64,000 nt of DNA, taken from the NCBI GenBank assembly GCA_036652735.1, contig JAVVVI010000004.1, positions 20,067 to 84,066 of the forward strand, in the 5' to 3' direction. The DNA comes from JAGOGN01 sp036652735. GTDB taxonomy: Bacteria > Bacillota > Clostridia > Lachnospirales > Lachnospiraceae. This document shows positions 1 to 8,754 of the stretch, in pieces; position 1 is the first letter of the stretch, and each line of letters starts with the position of its first letter. The position numbers and the translations under genes are program-made. Under the pieces are notes generated by a model. The model saw only the letters and a program-made list of their open reading frames with translations, was not told the DNA's origin and ran no database searches.

Positions 1-1470
1 GTGATTACCGAGATTCCTTATACTATGATTGGTGCAAATATTGGAAAGTTTTTAAATGATGTATTTAGTTTGGTTGAAACAAAAAAAACAGGTGATATTG
101 TGGATATCTCCAATCAATCCAATAAAGATGGCATTCGTATTGTATTTGAAATTAAAAAAGGTGCAGATATAGAGAATCTGAAAAATATGCTCTACAAAAA
201 AACAAGGCTGGAGGATACGTTTGGAGTCAATATGCTGGCTGTAGTAAATGGTCGTCCGGAAATTATGGGACTGCGTAAGGTGATTGGCCATCATGTTAAT
301 TTTCAATATGAACTTGCAACCAGAAAATATAAAACGCTGCTGGCAAAAGAACTGGAAAAAAAGGAGATTCAAGAAGGATTAATTAAGGCTTATGATGTGA
401 TTGATCTTATTATTGAGATTCTAAGAGGAAGCAAGAATGTGAAACAGGCAAAAGAATGCTTAATCACGGGAAATACGGAAAACATAAAATTCAAAACAAG
501 AATTTCCGAAAAATCCGCCTCACTATTAAGATTCACGGAAAAACAAGCAGCTGCAATTCTTGAAATGCGTTTATATAAATTAATCGGTTTGGAAATAGAA
601 GCACTGTTAAAAGAACACGAACTTACCAGGAAGAATATTGCTTTATATGAAGATATTCTGGGTAACAGAGTAACCATGGCAAAAGTAATTATGAAAGAAT
701 TAAATGAATATAAGAAAAAGTATGCAGTTTTAAGAAAAACAAAGATTGAAAATGCAGAAGAAGTTGTATTTGAAGAAAAGAAGATGGAGGAGCTTCCGGT
801 AATCTTTTTAATGGACCGTTTTGGATATGCAAAGACAATTGATGTTGCTGCATATGAGCGTAATAAAGAGGCCGCAGACAGCGAAAACAAATATGTAATT
901 ACGTGTATGAATACTGGAAAATTATGTTTATTTACGGATACCGGTCAACTTCATATGATTAAGATTCTGGATCTTCCACATGGAAAGTTCAGGGATAAAG
1001 GTCAGCCCATTGACAATGTAAGCAATTTCAATAGTGGTACGGAGAATATTTTGTATATACAGGCATTGGAACTTATTAGTGGAAATACACTCTTATTTGG
1101 TACGAAGAAAGGACTGTTAAAACGGGTTCTGGGAAATGAATTTGACGTTGGAAAGCGGACGACAGCAGCAACAAAATTAGCACCGGAGGACCAACTTGTG
1201 TACCTGGAACAGGTAGATGGAACGGAAAGTATTGTAATGGAGACAGAAAAAGGATACTATTTAAGATTTTTGGTAACGGAAGTACCATATAAGAAAAAAT
1301 CCTCCATTGGGGTACGTGGAATGAAGATGGATCCAACAGATGCACTTGCAGCCATTCATGTTATAAAAGAGGGAATCAATCTAACGGTGGAACGCAGCGG
1401 AAAAGAGATTGTATTAAGCCGGCTTCATATGGCAAAAAGAGATGGAAAAGGAATAAAAAAACATGTATAA
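1..1470 (+). CDS. DNA topoisomerase (ATP-hydrolysing) subunit A, ParC/GyrA-like, 5' part outside window
   Basis: This is the C-terminal part (489 codons visible) of a type IIA topoisomerase A subunit, the chain that cuts and rejoins DNA. The N-terminal winged-helix domain with the active-site tyrosine lies before the window, so the GTG at base 1 is simply an in-frame codon. The visible part holds the end of the tower, a long coiled-coil stretch (about residues 105-255) with the conserved run KQAAAILEMRL, and a C-terminal beta-pinwheel (about 265-489). No intact GyrA box (QRRGGKG) is seen. The nearest match is KKSSIGVRGMKM, which favours a ParC-like topoisomerase IV over gyrase. The B subunit is expected just upstream. 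The gene overlaps the following GntR gene by 8 bases. Confidence 0.85.
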   Translation: MITEIPYTMIGANIGKFLNDVFSLVETKKTGDIVDISNQSNKDGIRIVFEIKKGADIENLKNMLYKKTRLEDTFGVNMLAVVNGRPEIMGLRKVIGHHVNFQYELATRKYKTLLAKELEKKEIQEGLIKAYDVIDLIIEILRGSKNVKQAKECLITGNTENIKFKTRISEKSASLLRFTEKQAAAILEMRLYKLIGLEIEALLKEHELTRKNIALYEDILGNRVTMAKVIMKELNEYKKKYAVLRKTKIENAEEVVFEEKKMEELPVIFLMDRFGYAKTIDVAAYERNKEAADSENKYVITCMNTGKLCLFTDTGQLHMIKILDLPHGKFRDKGQPIDNVSNFNSGTENILYIQALELISGNTLLFGTKKGLLKRVLGNEFDVGKRTTAATKLAPEDQLVYLEQVDGTESIVMETEKGYYLRFLVTEVPYKKKSSIGVRGMKMDPTDALAAIHVIKEGINLTVERSGKEIVLSRLHMAKRDGKGIKKHV

Positions 1471-2128
1471 AACAGTAAGAGAAGAGATTGCCATTGAATT
1501 GCGGAACCGCATTTTGAAAGGTGAGATAAAACAGGGAGATCGAATTAAGGAGACAGAACTTGCAGAGGAATTTGGGGTGAGCCGAGGACCCATAAGAGAA
1601 GTGTTTCGACAACTGGAACAAGAGGGGCTAATTGAATATTCTTCAAGAAAAGGCTGTACCGTTAAGACAATTTCAGCAAGTGATTCTGCGGAATACTATA
1701 TGCTGCGAGCAAATTTAGAGAATCTGGCGGTTCGTCTTTGCGATGGGAAGTATCCGGAAGAGGTACTGAATGAGATGTATGAAATAATCAAACGGATGGA
1801 TGAGTATTCAAAATCGGAGGATTTAATTGGAATTATTGGATGTGATCAAAAATTTCACGAATTAATTATAAAAGAGGCAAAAAAAGAAAAATTGTTTGAG
1901 ATGTGGAGTACGTTAAATAATGCAAATGCCATTATCTTTTATGCCCTTTATCATTCCAGATATTCACCAAAAGAAAAACTTGCAGGGAATCATAAATTAA
2001 TTGTAGATGCCATGAAAGAAGGAAACCCGGATATTATCTGTGATTTGATTCAGGAACATTATTTAATTGTATCCAAAAATCTCTATAAAACAGAAAATAT
2101 TGATGTAGATTTTCAAATAAAATTATAA
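1463..2128 (+). CDS. GntR-family transcriptional regulator with FCD ligand domain
   Basis: A 221-residue DNA-binding regulator. Residues 1-70 form the GntR winged helix, with recognition-helix text ELAEEFGVSRGPIREVFRQL. The rest is an all-helical FCD domain with the usual metal/ligand acidic and histidine positions (DQKFHELI, NHKLI, QEHYLIV). FCD-type GntR proteins usually bind small organic acids and often repress nearby metabolic genes. Here the start codon lies inside the end of the topoisomerase gene (8-base overlap), so the two are probably co-transcribed. No metabolic target sits beside it, so the ligand cannot be inferred. The family call is firm; the role is unknown. Confidence 0.88.
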   Translation: MYKTVREEIAIELRNRILKGEIKQGDRIKETELAEEFGVSRGPIREVFRQLEQEGLIEYSSRKGCTVKTISASDSAEYYMLRANLENLAVRLCDGKYPEEVLNEMYEIIKRMDEYSKSEDLIGIIGCDQKFHELIIKEAKKEKLFEMWSTLNNANAIIFYALYHSRYSPKEKLAGNHKLIVDAMKEGNPDIICDLIQEHYLIVSKNLYKTENIDVDFQIKL

Positions 2129-2167
2129 AATGAAAGCCCGGCAGACGCCGCTTCAAAGAAAGTCGCT

Positions 2168-3448
2168 TTACTTGAAAAGATAAGGGACAGGTAAGGTAAT
2201 GGTTAAGGTGAAAACCTGATTTTCGGCAGTAAAAGAACAGTGACCATTATTTTTTTCCGCTAACATTTGAATACTCCGAAGACCAAATCCGTGTTCCTTC
2301 TCATTATAGGAAGGAAGGGTATGCTTCAATGTAAGACAGCCTTCATACATATTTTTAATGCAAATAAGAAAGGTGTCGTTTTGAACATGGCAGTTTACAT
2401 ATACAATACGTTCTTTTTGGGTAATTTTGGAAGCAGCAGTAATGGCGTTTTCAAGTCCGTTGGAAAGAATGGAACAAAGTTCCGTTTCATGTATGGGTAA
2501 AACCTTTGGGATATTGGTGATTATGTTCAGAGTCACACCTTGTTTTTGTGCTTTTGCCACAAAAAAGATAAAAATAAGGTTGATGGGGATATTCGTGCAA
2601 TAATGAGTAGGTGTCATGGATTCAATGTCGGATTGGGCATTTCCAATATAACTGAGTGCACGGGATACTTCACCCTGGGAGAGATAGCCTTGAATGAGTG
2701 CTAAGTGGTGACGCATATCATGGCGGTATACAGCGGCTTGTTCATGGGAGGCCAGAAGAACGGTAAGCTGTTCATTCGCAGAAGCGATTCTGGATTCCAT
2801 TAATAATTGTTCCTGCTGCAGCTGCTGGATATCCTTTGTTCGGCGAAAAATATTCATGGTTAAAGAATAAGCGGCTAAGGCACTAAGAAAAATCAAACCC
2901 CGCATAAAAATCAGGGGAAGCATTGCAGAATAGTGTCCCAGAGCATAGTTTAAAATATTATAGGAGATCGGTATGGTACAAAATTTGAGAATATCAATGG
3001 AATTAAAATAGTCCATGACATAGTCAAAATCATTCTTGATAAATTGTTTGACACATAGAATAAGGGCAGCAAAAATAACGAGTGAGGAAAAGATCTGCCA
3101 TATAATAGAAGAAAATAATTGTCCGCTGAAAATCGTCAATATGGAAAATGGAAAACATAAAAAAATAGTGGTTAATAAAACAAATAAAACCTTAATAATA
3201 CTCCGCCGTGAGAGAATACAGAAGAATAGAAATACCGGGAGCTGAATGAATAATGGATAAAAGAGTCCATATTGATTCAAATCCATAGAGTTTACCAGAA
3301 TATTGTTTAGGAAAAGAAGGAATAGAGTACTTACCACAAATAGAATTCTTTTACGAAGAGACAGAGAAGAGGGGCGGACATCTAACAACAAGGCCATAAT
3401 TGTGATAGCATAAATAAATAAAAGGGTCGTATGTATAATTAAAAGCAT
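2168..3448 (-). CDS. GHKL-type sensor histidine kinase (AgrC/CitA-like), orphan
   Basis: A 426-residue membrane sensor kinase. The first 205 residues or so contain about six hydrophobic segments. A short coiled coil follows, then a dimerisation box with the phospho-acceptor histidine in YRHDMRHHL, an N-box in ELCSILSNGLENAI and a G-box in GFGLRSIQML. This is the AgrC/GHKL layout, which normally pairs with a LytTR-type response regulator and often senses a peptide. No response regulator is adjacent on either side. The gene is divergent from the HTH regulator that follows, with a shared intergenic region of about 95 bases. The ligand is unknown. Confidence 0.85.
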   Translation of the reverse strand: MLLIIHTTLLFIYAITIMALLLDVRPSSLSLRKRILFVVSTLFLLFLNNILVNSMDLNQYGLFYPLFIQLPVFLFFCILSRRSIIKVLFVLLTTIFLCFPFSILTIFSGQLFSSIIWQIFSSLVIFAALILCVKQFIKNDFDYVMDYFNSIDILKFCTIPISYNILNYALGHYSAMLPLIFMRGLIFLSALAAYSLTMNIFRRTKDIQQLQQEQLLMESRIASANEQLTVLLASHEQAAVYRHDMRHHLALIQGYLSQGEVSRALSYIGNAQSDIESMTPTHYCTNIPINLIFIFFVAKAQKQGVTLNIITNIPKVLPIHETELCSILSNGLENAITAASKITQKERIVYVNCHVQNDTFLICIKNMYEGCLTLKHTLPSYNEKEHGFGLRSIQMLAEKNNGHCSFTAENQVFTLTITLPVPYLFK

Positions 3449-3492
3449 ATCATTCTACCTCCAGATAGTGGTACAAAAGTCATCCTATCTCT

Positions 3493-3521
3493 AGTTTATC
3501 TTATAATGATTTGTTTGACAA
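3493..3521 (-). promoter_or_regulatory. Probable sigma-A promoter of the GHKL kinase
   Basis: Read on the - strand, TTGTCA (3521-3516) and TAAACT (3498-3493) are separated by 17 bases, about 45 bases upstream of the kinase start. On the + strand TATAAT at 3502-3507 could serve the divergent HTH gene, but its -35 is poor. Confidence 0.45.
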
Positions 3522-3543
3522 GGAATATTCATGAGGTGATAAA

Positions 3544-4188
3544 ATGAAGGGACGGCATTTGGAAGTATTGATTTATTTGCTGAAATATAAAAAGACAACC
3601 TACGGACAGCTTGCGGAACGTTTTGAAGTAAGCAAAAAAACCATAGAAAGAGATATTAACTGTCTTTCTTCCATGGGTATTCCGGTATATTGTATGCAGG
3701 GTGTTGGTGGTGGTGTGTATCTAGACGAAAATTATAAATTTGGTACCAGTTTTTTTACGGAGTCGGATATTCACCAAATCATATTTGCACTTAAAATTAT
3801 GAACAGTCTTTCAAAATCACCTGAGAAAAATGCCATTATAAACAAACTTTGCTTGATTGCACCGGAATTAAGCACAATGTTTGAACGGGATGCAGAGAAT
3901 TATTTAAGTATCGATTTACTTACAGAACACATAGAAATTGAGGAATGGATCTATGAAAAAATTGATTACTGTCTGGATCACGAAGTTCTTGCAATCATTA
4001 ATGGAAGGCTGAAGGTAGCACCAATTGGTTATGTATTAAAACAGGATGGCATTTATTTATTCTGTTATTCCGATCATTATCAAGTTCTAAAGTGTAAGGA
4101 GATGCAGGAGATTGAGTTAACCGGTATTTTCTTTGAACGGACGTTCATCACATATGAAGAGTATAAAAGGAGGACAGCGGATGATTAA
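3544..4188 (+). CDS. HTH (DeoR/YafY-type) transcriptional regulator
   Basis: A 214-residue regulator. Residues 1-60 are a winged helix typical of HTH_11/YafY proteins (TYGQLAERFEVSKKTIERDI), followed by the glycine-rich wing GVGGGVYL. The remainder resembles the start of a WYL-type sensor region but is short, with no clear WYL motif. The start follows a good ribosome binding site (GAGGTGAT). The gene overlaps the ABC ATPase gene by 8 bases, so it probably controls the exporter operon that it begins. The inducer is unknown. Confidence 0.8.
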   Translation: MKGRHLEVLIYLLKYKKTTYGQLAERFEVSKKTIERDINCLSSMGIPVYCMQGVGGGVYLDENYKFGTSFFTESDIHQIIFALKIMNSLSKSPEKNAIINKLCLIAPELSTMFERDAENYLSIDLLTEHIEIEEWIYEKIDYCLDHEVLAIINGRLKVAPIGYVLKQDGIYLFCYSDHYQVLKCKEMQEIELTGIFFERTFITYEEYKRRTADD

Positions 4189-5071
4189 AGTGGAGAATTT
4201 TACGTTAAAATATCCAAATGGAAAAGGTGTTTTTGATTTGAATTTTACAGTAAATCAAGGTGAAGTAACCGGTTATCTTGGTCCCAATGGTGCCGGCAAA
4301 ACAACTACAATCAGAGCATTAATGGGATTTATGAAAGCAAGTGGTGGAAGGGTTACAATCAATGGTCTTGACTGTTATGAACAGGCAGCTAAAATTAAGA
4401 AGAGTTTAGGTTATATACCGGGTGAAATTTCGTTCCCGGATGGAATTACCGGTGAGGACTATTTGAACTTTCTTTCAAATCTGAGAGGAAAGCATGATTT
4501 GACTATTCAAAAACAGCTAATAGACCGTTTTGAACTGGACCTGCATGGTAAGGTTAAAAAGTATTCCAAGGGAATGAAACAGAAACTGGGAATAGTCATT
4601 GCGTTTATGCATAATCCCAAGGTCTACATACTAGATGAACCGACCAGTGGATTGGATCCACTCATGCAGAATCGATTTATTGAGTTGATTAACGAAGAGA
4701 AGAAAAAAGGAAAAACCATTCTTATGAGCAGTCATATTTTTGAGGAGGTAGAGCGAACCTGTGATGAGGTTCAAATGATTAAAGACGGGAGGATTATAAC
4801 GCATACACAGGTATCTGCGTTAAAGTCCAATCAACGGCAGGCCTTTTTGGTTAAGACAAAACAGGTGGATGTTCTAAGGTCATTTGGATTTCCCATGCAA
4901 GCAGAAGGAAGTGAAGGAACACTGGTTTTTATAAGAGAAGGAGAACTGAATTCTTTTATAAAGAAACTCGCTACCATTGAGCTTACGGGTCTGGAATTAA
5001 AAACCCAGGGTTTGGAAGATCTTTTTATGAGTTTCTACCAGCAGGAGAATCAAAAGAAGGGGGAACGATAA
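4181..5071 (+). CDS. ABC-2 type exporter, ATP-binding protein
   Basis: A 296-residue ATPase of a drug/lantibiotic-type (ABC-2) exporter. Walker A is GPNGAGKT at residues 34-41, the signature is YSKGMKQKLG and Walker B is VYILDEPTSGLD. The length and C-terminal extension match the CcmA/YtrB group. An in-frame ATG exists upstream at 4133, but the start at 4181 has AAAGGAGGA at the right distance and begins with the conserved strand MIKVENFTLKYPNG, so it is preferred. The permease gene follows after 1 base. The substrate cannot be told from sequence. Confidence 0.9.
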   Translation: MIKVENFTLKYPNGKGVFDLNFTVNQGEVTGYLGPNGAGKTTTIRALMGFMKASGGRVTINGLDCYEQAAKIKKSLGYIPGEISFPDGITGEDYLNFLSNLRGKHDLTIQKQLIDRFELDLHGKVKKYSKGMKQKLGIVIAFMHNPKVYILDEPTSGLDPLMQNRFIELINEEKKKGKTILMSSHIFEEVERTCDEVQMIKDGRIITHTQVSALKSNQRQAFLVKTKQVDVLRSFGFPMQAEGSEGTLVFIREGELNSFIKKLATIELTGLELKTQGLEDLFMSFYQQENQKKGER

Positions 5072-5072
5072 C

Positions 5073-5882
5073 ATGAGCTTTATTTTATGGAAGGATACCG
5101 TTAAGAGAAATTTTAAACTGCTTTTTATCTTCGGAGTTGTATTATGCATGTACCTTGCAGTGATTATCTACCTAATTGATCCAAAGGACATGGAAAAAAT
5201 AAAGGAAATTTATGGTGCCATGGGGGCTTTTATGGGAGCTTTTGGTATTGATATAGCAGCCATGACAGATCCACTGTCTTATACAGCGTCCACATTCTAT
5301 GCATTGATCGTAATGGCGTTTACCATGGTATTCTATGTAATCCAGAATCTGAGCTTAATTGCAAAACCGGTGGAGTCCTGTTCCATGGCCTATCTTCTTT
5401 CCATGCCCATTTCACGAACAAAAGTTGTAATCACACAAGGGGTGTACCTGATTTTTGCAATGTTGGTTCATGGGGCCATGATGTTTGCAACCGGAGCAGG
5501 AATATTGGGGACAATGAGTAACTATCTTCCGGAAAATTGGCTTTTGTCCTATCTGAATCTTGTCGGTGTGACATTCTTTCTAACAACAATGGTTGCCATG
5601 ATGAGTTATTTTTTCTCCGTTGCCTTTTGCAATTCAAAATTAGCTACAGGGTTAGCCGCAGGAGTGCCAATTACCCTTGTGGCAATGAATCTTCTGGGTG
5701 GAGCAGGAGGGGAAAAATCAAAATGGCTTTGTGAGATTACACCGTTTGGATGGCTGGACAGTGTTAAAATTGTAAATGGGGAAGTAAAAACCTGGTGGAT
5801 GTATCTTGTATTTGGAGCAGTGATTCTTATTTTACTGGCTGCCAGTGCACTTGTATTCCAAAAGAAACAATTATCCATTTAG
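5073..5882 (+). CDS. ABC-2 type exporter, permease
   Basis: A 269-residue integral membrane protein with about six hydrophobic segments (about residues 12-33, 70-92, 115-140, 158-182, 190-210, 240-260) and no large extracellular loop, as in ABC-2 permeases. It starts 2 bases after the ATPase stop with GGGGGAACG as ribosome binding site. It forms the transporter with the preceding ATPase, probably under the HTH regulator at the head of the operon. A perfect stem-loop lies directly after the stop codon. Confidence 0.85.
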   Translation: MSFILWKDTVKRNFKLLFIFGVVLCMYLAVIIYLIDPKDMEKIKEIYGAMGAFMGAFGIDIAAMTDPLSYTASTFYALIVMAFTMVFYVIQNLSLIAKPVESCSMAYLLSMPISRTKVVITQGVYLIFAMLVHGAMMFATGAGILGTMSNYLPENWLLSYLNLVGVTFFLTTMVAMMSYFFSVAFCNSKLATGLAAGVPITLVAMNLLGGAGGEKSKWLCEITPFGWLDSVKIVNGEVKTWWMYLVFGAVILILLAASALVFQKKQLSI

Positions 5883-5889
5883 AGTAAGA

Positions 5890-5932
5890 AAAGGTTACAG
5901 TTTGTTGTATATATGAACAAACTGTAACCTTT
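5890..5932 (+). terminator. Long perfect stem-loop, probable terminator of the ABC exporter operon
   Basis: A perfect 17-bp inverted repeat (5890-5906 with 5916-5932) with a 9-base loop, A-rich on the left arm and T-rich on the right, starts 8 bases after the permease stop. The T tract after the stem is short, but the position between two transcription units supports a terminator. Confidence 0.75.
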
Positions 5933-5967
5933 AATATTGTAGACAATATACAAAAAACAATAATTAA

Positions 5968-5996
5968 TTGACAAAGTGTGAACGATAAGATATCAT
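5968..5996 (+). promoter_or_regulatory. Sigma-A promoter of the opp operon
   Basis: TTGACA (5968-5973), a 17-base spacer and TATCAT (5991-5996), placed 37 bases before the oppA start and directly after the preceding terminator. GGAGGAGA at 6021-6028 is the ribosome binding site. Confidence 0.8.
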
Positions 5997-6032
5997 ATAA
6001 AGTATAAAAAATGATTTTTTGGAGGAGACAAA

Positions 6033-7730
6033 ATGAAAGCAAAAAAGATACTCTCATTATTACTGGTGGCTGCACTTTGCATTAGTATGACAGCATGTGG
6101 AAATGATGAGAAGAAAACAGGTGGAACGGATAATAAAACACCGGCAGAAGGAACAAAACCGGATAGTGAACAGTATTTTAATTCCTATTTATCCTCCGAT
6201 CCAACGTCATTGGATGTTTCATTAAGATCCGATGCATATTCCAGTACAATTATATCCAATGTAATGGAGGGATTGATTCGTTTGGAGGAGCAAAAAGGAG
6301 AATATGTAGTTGCTCCCGGAGATGCACAAACATGGGAAAGTAATGAAGATGGAACCATATGGACCTTTCATTTAGGAGATAACAAATGGTCCGATGGAGA
6401 ACCGGTAACCGCAGAGCAGTATGTATATTCATTGCAAAGAAGTGCAGATCCTGCAACGGGATGTCCGAATGGATGGTTCCTTGATCCAATTGTGAATTAT
6501 GATGAAATTAGTAAGGGTGAAAAAAAGCCGTCTGAACTGGGCGTAAAGGCAGTGGATGAAAAGACATTGGAGATTACATTAAAGGCAACCACTCCTGCAT
6601 TTTTAGAGATGTGCAATGGAACAATATATTTCCCTCAAAGAGAAGACAAGGTAAAAGAATGGGGAGAAAAATATGGAACGGAAGCAGATAAGACAATTTA
6701 CAATGGACCATTTGTATTAGACAGCTGGACGCATAACAGCAAATTAGTATTAAAGAAAAATCCAAATTACTGGAATGCGGAGAAAGTAAAATTAGAAACA
6801 GTAAATCTTTCGATTTTACAGGATGTTACAAGTGTTACAAACGCATACCAAAGTGGAGATATTGATTATCTGGGAGTCAGTACACAAGAATGGCTGGATG
6901 AATTCAATAATGATCCGGATTCAAAATATGAGACAGCAATTACACAGAGTTTGAACTTTAATTTCTTCAATACAAAAGACAAATTATTCAAGAATAAAAA
7001 CATTCGTAAGGCATTTACGCTGTCCGTAGATCAGGAAGATATGAATGAGATGTGTTTTGGCGGATTACGTGTTCCAACATATGGCTGGGTAGTTCCTACC
7101 ATTTCAGTTGGTGAGAAGAACTTCAGGGAAGCAGCAGGAGATCCGATTTTAGAGCAAAAAAAGGAACTGGATGCAAACGGAGAGACACCAAAGGATTTAT
7201 TGTTAAAGGGTATGGAGGAATTAGGACTTGGAACAGATCCTGGAAAATTAAAAGTTACGCTTTCCTTAGCAGGAACAGATGACTGGTTCCGTACATTTGG
7301 TGAGTATCTGCAACAGGTATACAAAGAGGAACTGGGAGTGGATTTGAAGATAGAATTTTCCGAATGGGGAATTTTCTATGAGAATGTTCAAAATGGAAAT
7401 TACCAGATGGCATATATGAGCTGGGGTGCTTACTACAATGATCCTTATGATGTGTTAAGTGTATTTTATTCCAAATGGGACCAGGCCGAAACCGGATGGG
7501 CAAACAAGGAGTATGATGCGTTGGTAGACAAGGGATCAACCGAAATGGACCCGGAGGCAAGATTACAGGATTATATTGCAGCCGAGAAATTATTAATGGA
7601 TGATGCGGTTATTTGTCCAATTATTACTGCGCAGGATCATTTATTCTATAAAAATTATGTATATGGTTATTCAAGTCTAGGATTTAGTAACAATGGATTC
7701 AAAGACATGTATACCCAGGGAAGAAAATAA
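6033..7730 (+). CDS. oppA: Oligopeptide ABC transporter, substrate-binding lipoprotein
   Basis: A 565-residue extracytoplasmic binding protein of SBP family 5. The signal peptide ends in a lipobox with Cys22 (ISMTAC), so the mature protein is lipid-anchored outside the membrane. Family marks are the N-terminal YFNSYLSSDPTSLDV strand, DGTIWTFHL, WSDGEPVTAEQYVYSLQR and the hinge region KLVLKKNPNYWN. It delivers peptides to the OppBCDF complex encoded just downstream. A strong promoter precedes it and a stem-loop separates it from oppB, which suggests that the binding protein is made in excess. Dipeptide and oligopeptide specificity cannot be separated by eye. Confidence 0.92.
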   Translation: MKAKKILSLLLVAALCISMTACGNDEKKTGGTDNKTPAEGTKPDSEQYFNSYLSSDPTSLDVSLRSDAYSSTIISNVMEGLIRLEEQKGEYVVAPGDAQTWESNEDGTIWTFHLGDNKWSDGEPVTAEQYVYSLQRSADPATGCPNGWFLDPIVNYDEISKGEKKPSELGVKAVDEKTLEITLKATTPAFLEMCNGTIYFPQREDKVKEWGEKYGTEADKTIYNGPFVLDSWTHNSKLVLKKNPNYWNAEKVKLETVNLSILQDVTSVTNAYQSGDIDYLGVSTQEWLDEFNNDPDSKYETAITQSLNFNFFNTKDKLFKNKNIRKAFTLSVDQEDMNEMCFGGLRVPTYGWVVPTISVGEKNFREAAGDPILEQKKELDANGETPKDLLLKGMEELGLGTDPGKLKVTLSLAGTDDWFRTFGEYLQQVYKEELGVDLKIEFSEWGIFYENVQNGNYQMAYMSWGAYYNDPYDVLSVFYSKWDQAETGWANKEYDALVDKGSTEMDPEARLQDYIAAEKLLMDDAVICPIITAQDHLFYKNYVYGYSSLGFSNNGFKDMYTQGRK

Positions 7731-7746
7731 AACAGGTTCATGCAGA

Positions 7747-7775
7747 AGAGGTAGGTAAACAAATTACCTGCCTCT
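7747..7775 (+). terminator. Intercistronic stem-loop between oppA and oppB
   Basis: A 12-bp stem with one G-U pair (7747-7758 with 7764-7775) and a 5-base loop, followed by a short T run. It sits in the 83-base gap between oppA and oppB. It is probably a partial terminator or mRNA-stabilising hairpin that keeps oppA expression above that of the membrane genes. Confidence 0.65.
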
Positions 7776-7813
7776 TTCTAAAGTGAAGACAGAGCAAGAC
7801 GAGGAGGTTCTCT

Positions 7814-8752
7814 TTGAAAAAATATATATTAAAAAGATGTTTATACATGTTTCTCACGTTGTTTGTAATTATTACCATTACTTTTTTTATGCTGAGAAGC
7901 ATTCCGGGTGATCCGTTATCTTCCATGGCACAGATGCTGCCGGAACAAACAAGAGCAAATTTTTATGCAAAATATGGTCTGGATCAGCCTCTATTTATTC
8001 AGTATTTAAATTACCTAAAGGGATTGTTACACCTTGATTTAGGAGAGAGTGTTGTATTTGCAGGAAGATCGGTTAGCGAAACCATTGCATCTACGTCTCC
8101 AATTTCAGGTTTAGTTGGTGGAATTGCATTATTTTTTGGCGTTACAATTGGAATTGTACTTGGAATTGTAGCCGCATTAAATAAAAACAAATGGCCGGAT
8201 TATATAGTAATGTTTATCGCAATTTTAGGGGTTACCATTCCGGTGTTTGTACTGGCTTCTTTGATTCAATTTGTGTTTGCAGTGAAACTAAACTGGCTCC
8301 CCACGGCGGGGTGGGGTAAACCGGTTCACCTTATTCTTCCGGTGATTGTTATGAGCTTTGGACCGATTGCCAGCTATGCAAGATATATTAAGTCCAGTCT
8401 CCTGGATACCTTGGAACAGGATTATGTATTAACGGCAAGAGCCAAAGGATTATCGGAAGGGAAAGTAATTCGCCGTCATGTACTTCGAAATTCCATGCTT
8501 CCGGCAGTGACCATGTTAGCAGGTAGTGTTGTTGGAATTTTTACAGGAGCATTTGTTACGGAAAAGATGTTCTCCATACCGGGAATTGGTTATTATTATG
8601 TAACTTCAATTAATAATAATGATTATACAATGGTGATGGGAACTACCATTTTTTATGCAATATTATTTATTATTATGCAGTTAGTGGTAGATTTTATATA
8701 TGTACTGGTAGATCCAAGAATCCGTATATCCAATGACGAAGTGAAAGGATGA
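7814..8752 (+). CDS. oppB: Oligopeptide ABC transporter, permease OppB
   Basis: A 312-residue inner-membrane permease with six hydrophobic segments. The conserved BPD_transp_1 EAA-type loop is present (DYVLTARAKGLSEGKVIRRH). The start is TTG, chosen because GAGGAGG at 7801-7807 lies six bases before it and the typical N-terminus KKYILKRCLYM follows. It pairs with OppC to form the peptide channel. The stop codon overlaps the first possible oppC start as ATGA. Confidence 0.92.
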   Translation: MKKYILKRCLYMFLTLFVIITITFFMLRSIPGDPLSSMAQMLPEQTRANFYAKYGLDQPLFIQYLNYLKGLLHLDLGESVVFAGRSVSETIASTSPISGLVGGIALFFGVTIGIVLGIVAALNKNKWPDYIVMFIAILGVTIPVFVLASLIQFVFAVKLNWLPTAGWGKPVHLILPVIVMSFGPIASYARYIKSSLLDTLEQDYVLTARAKGLSEGKVIRRHVLRNSMLPAVTMLAGSVVGIFTGAFVTEKMFSIPGIGYYYVTSINNNDYTMVMGTTIFYAILFIIMQLVVDFIYVLVDPRIRISNDEVKG

Positions 8753-8754
8753 TA

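Noticed and set aside
390..890. A 166-codon open frame on the - strand opposite the topoisomerase gene.
   Set aside because: The low-complexity Ser/Phe-rich translation is typical of antisense of an AT-rich gene; the + strand frame is a known family.
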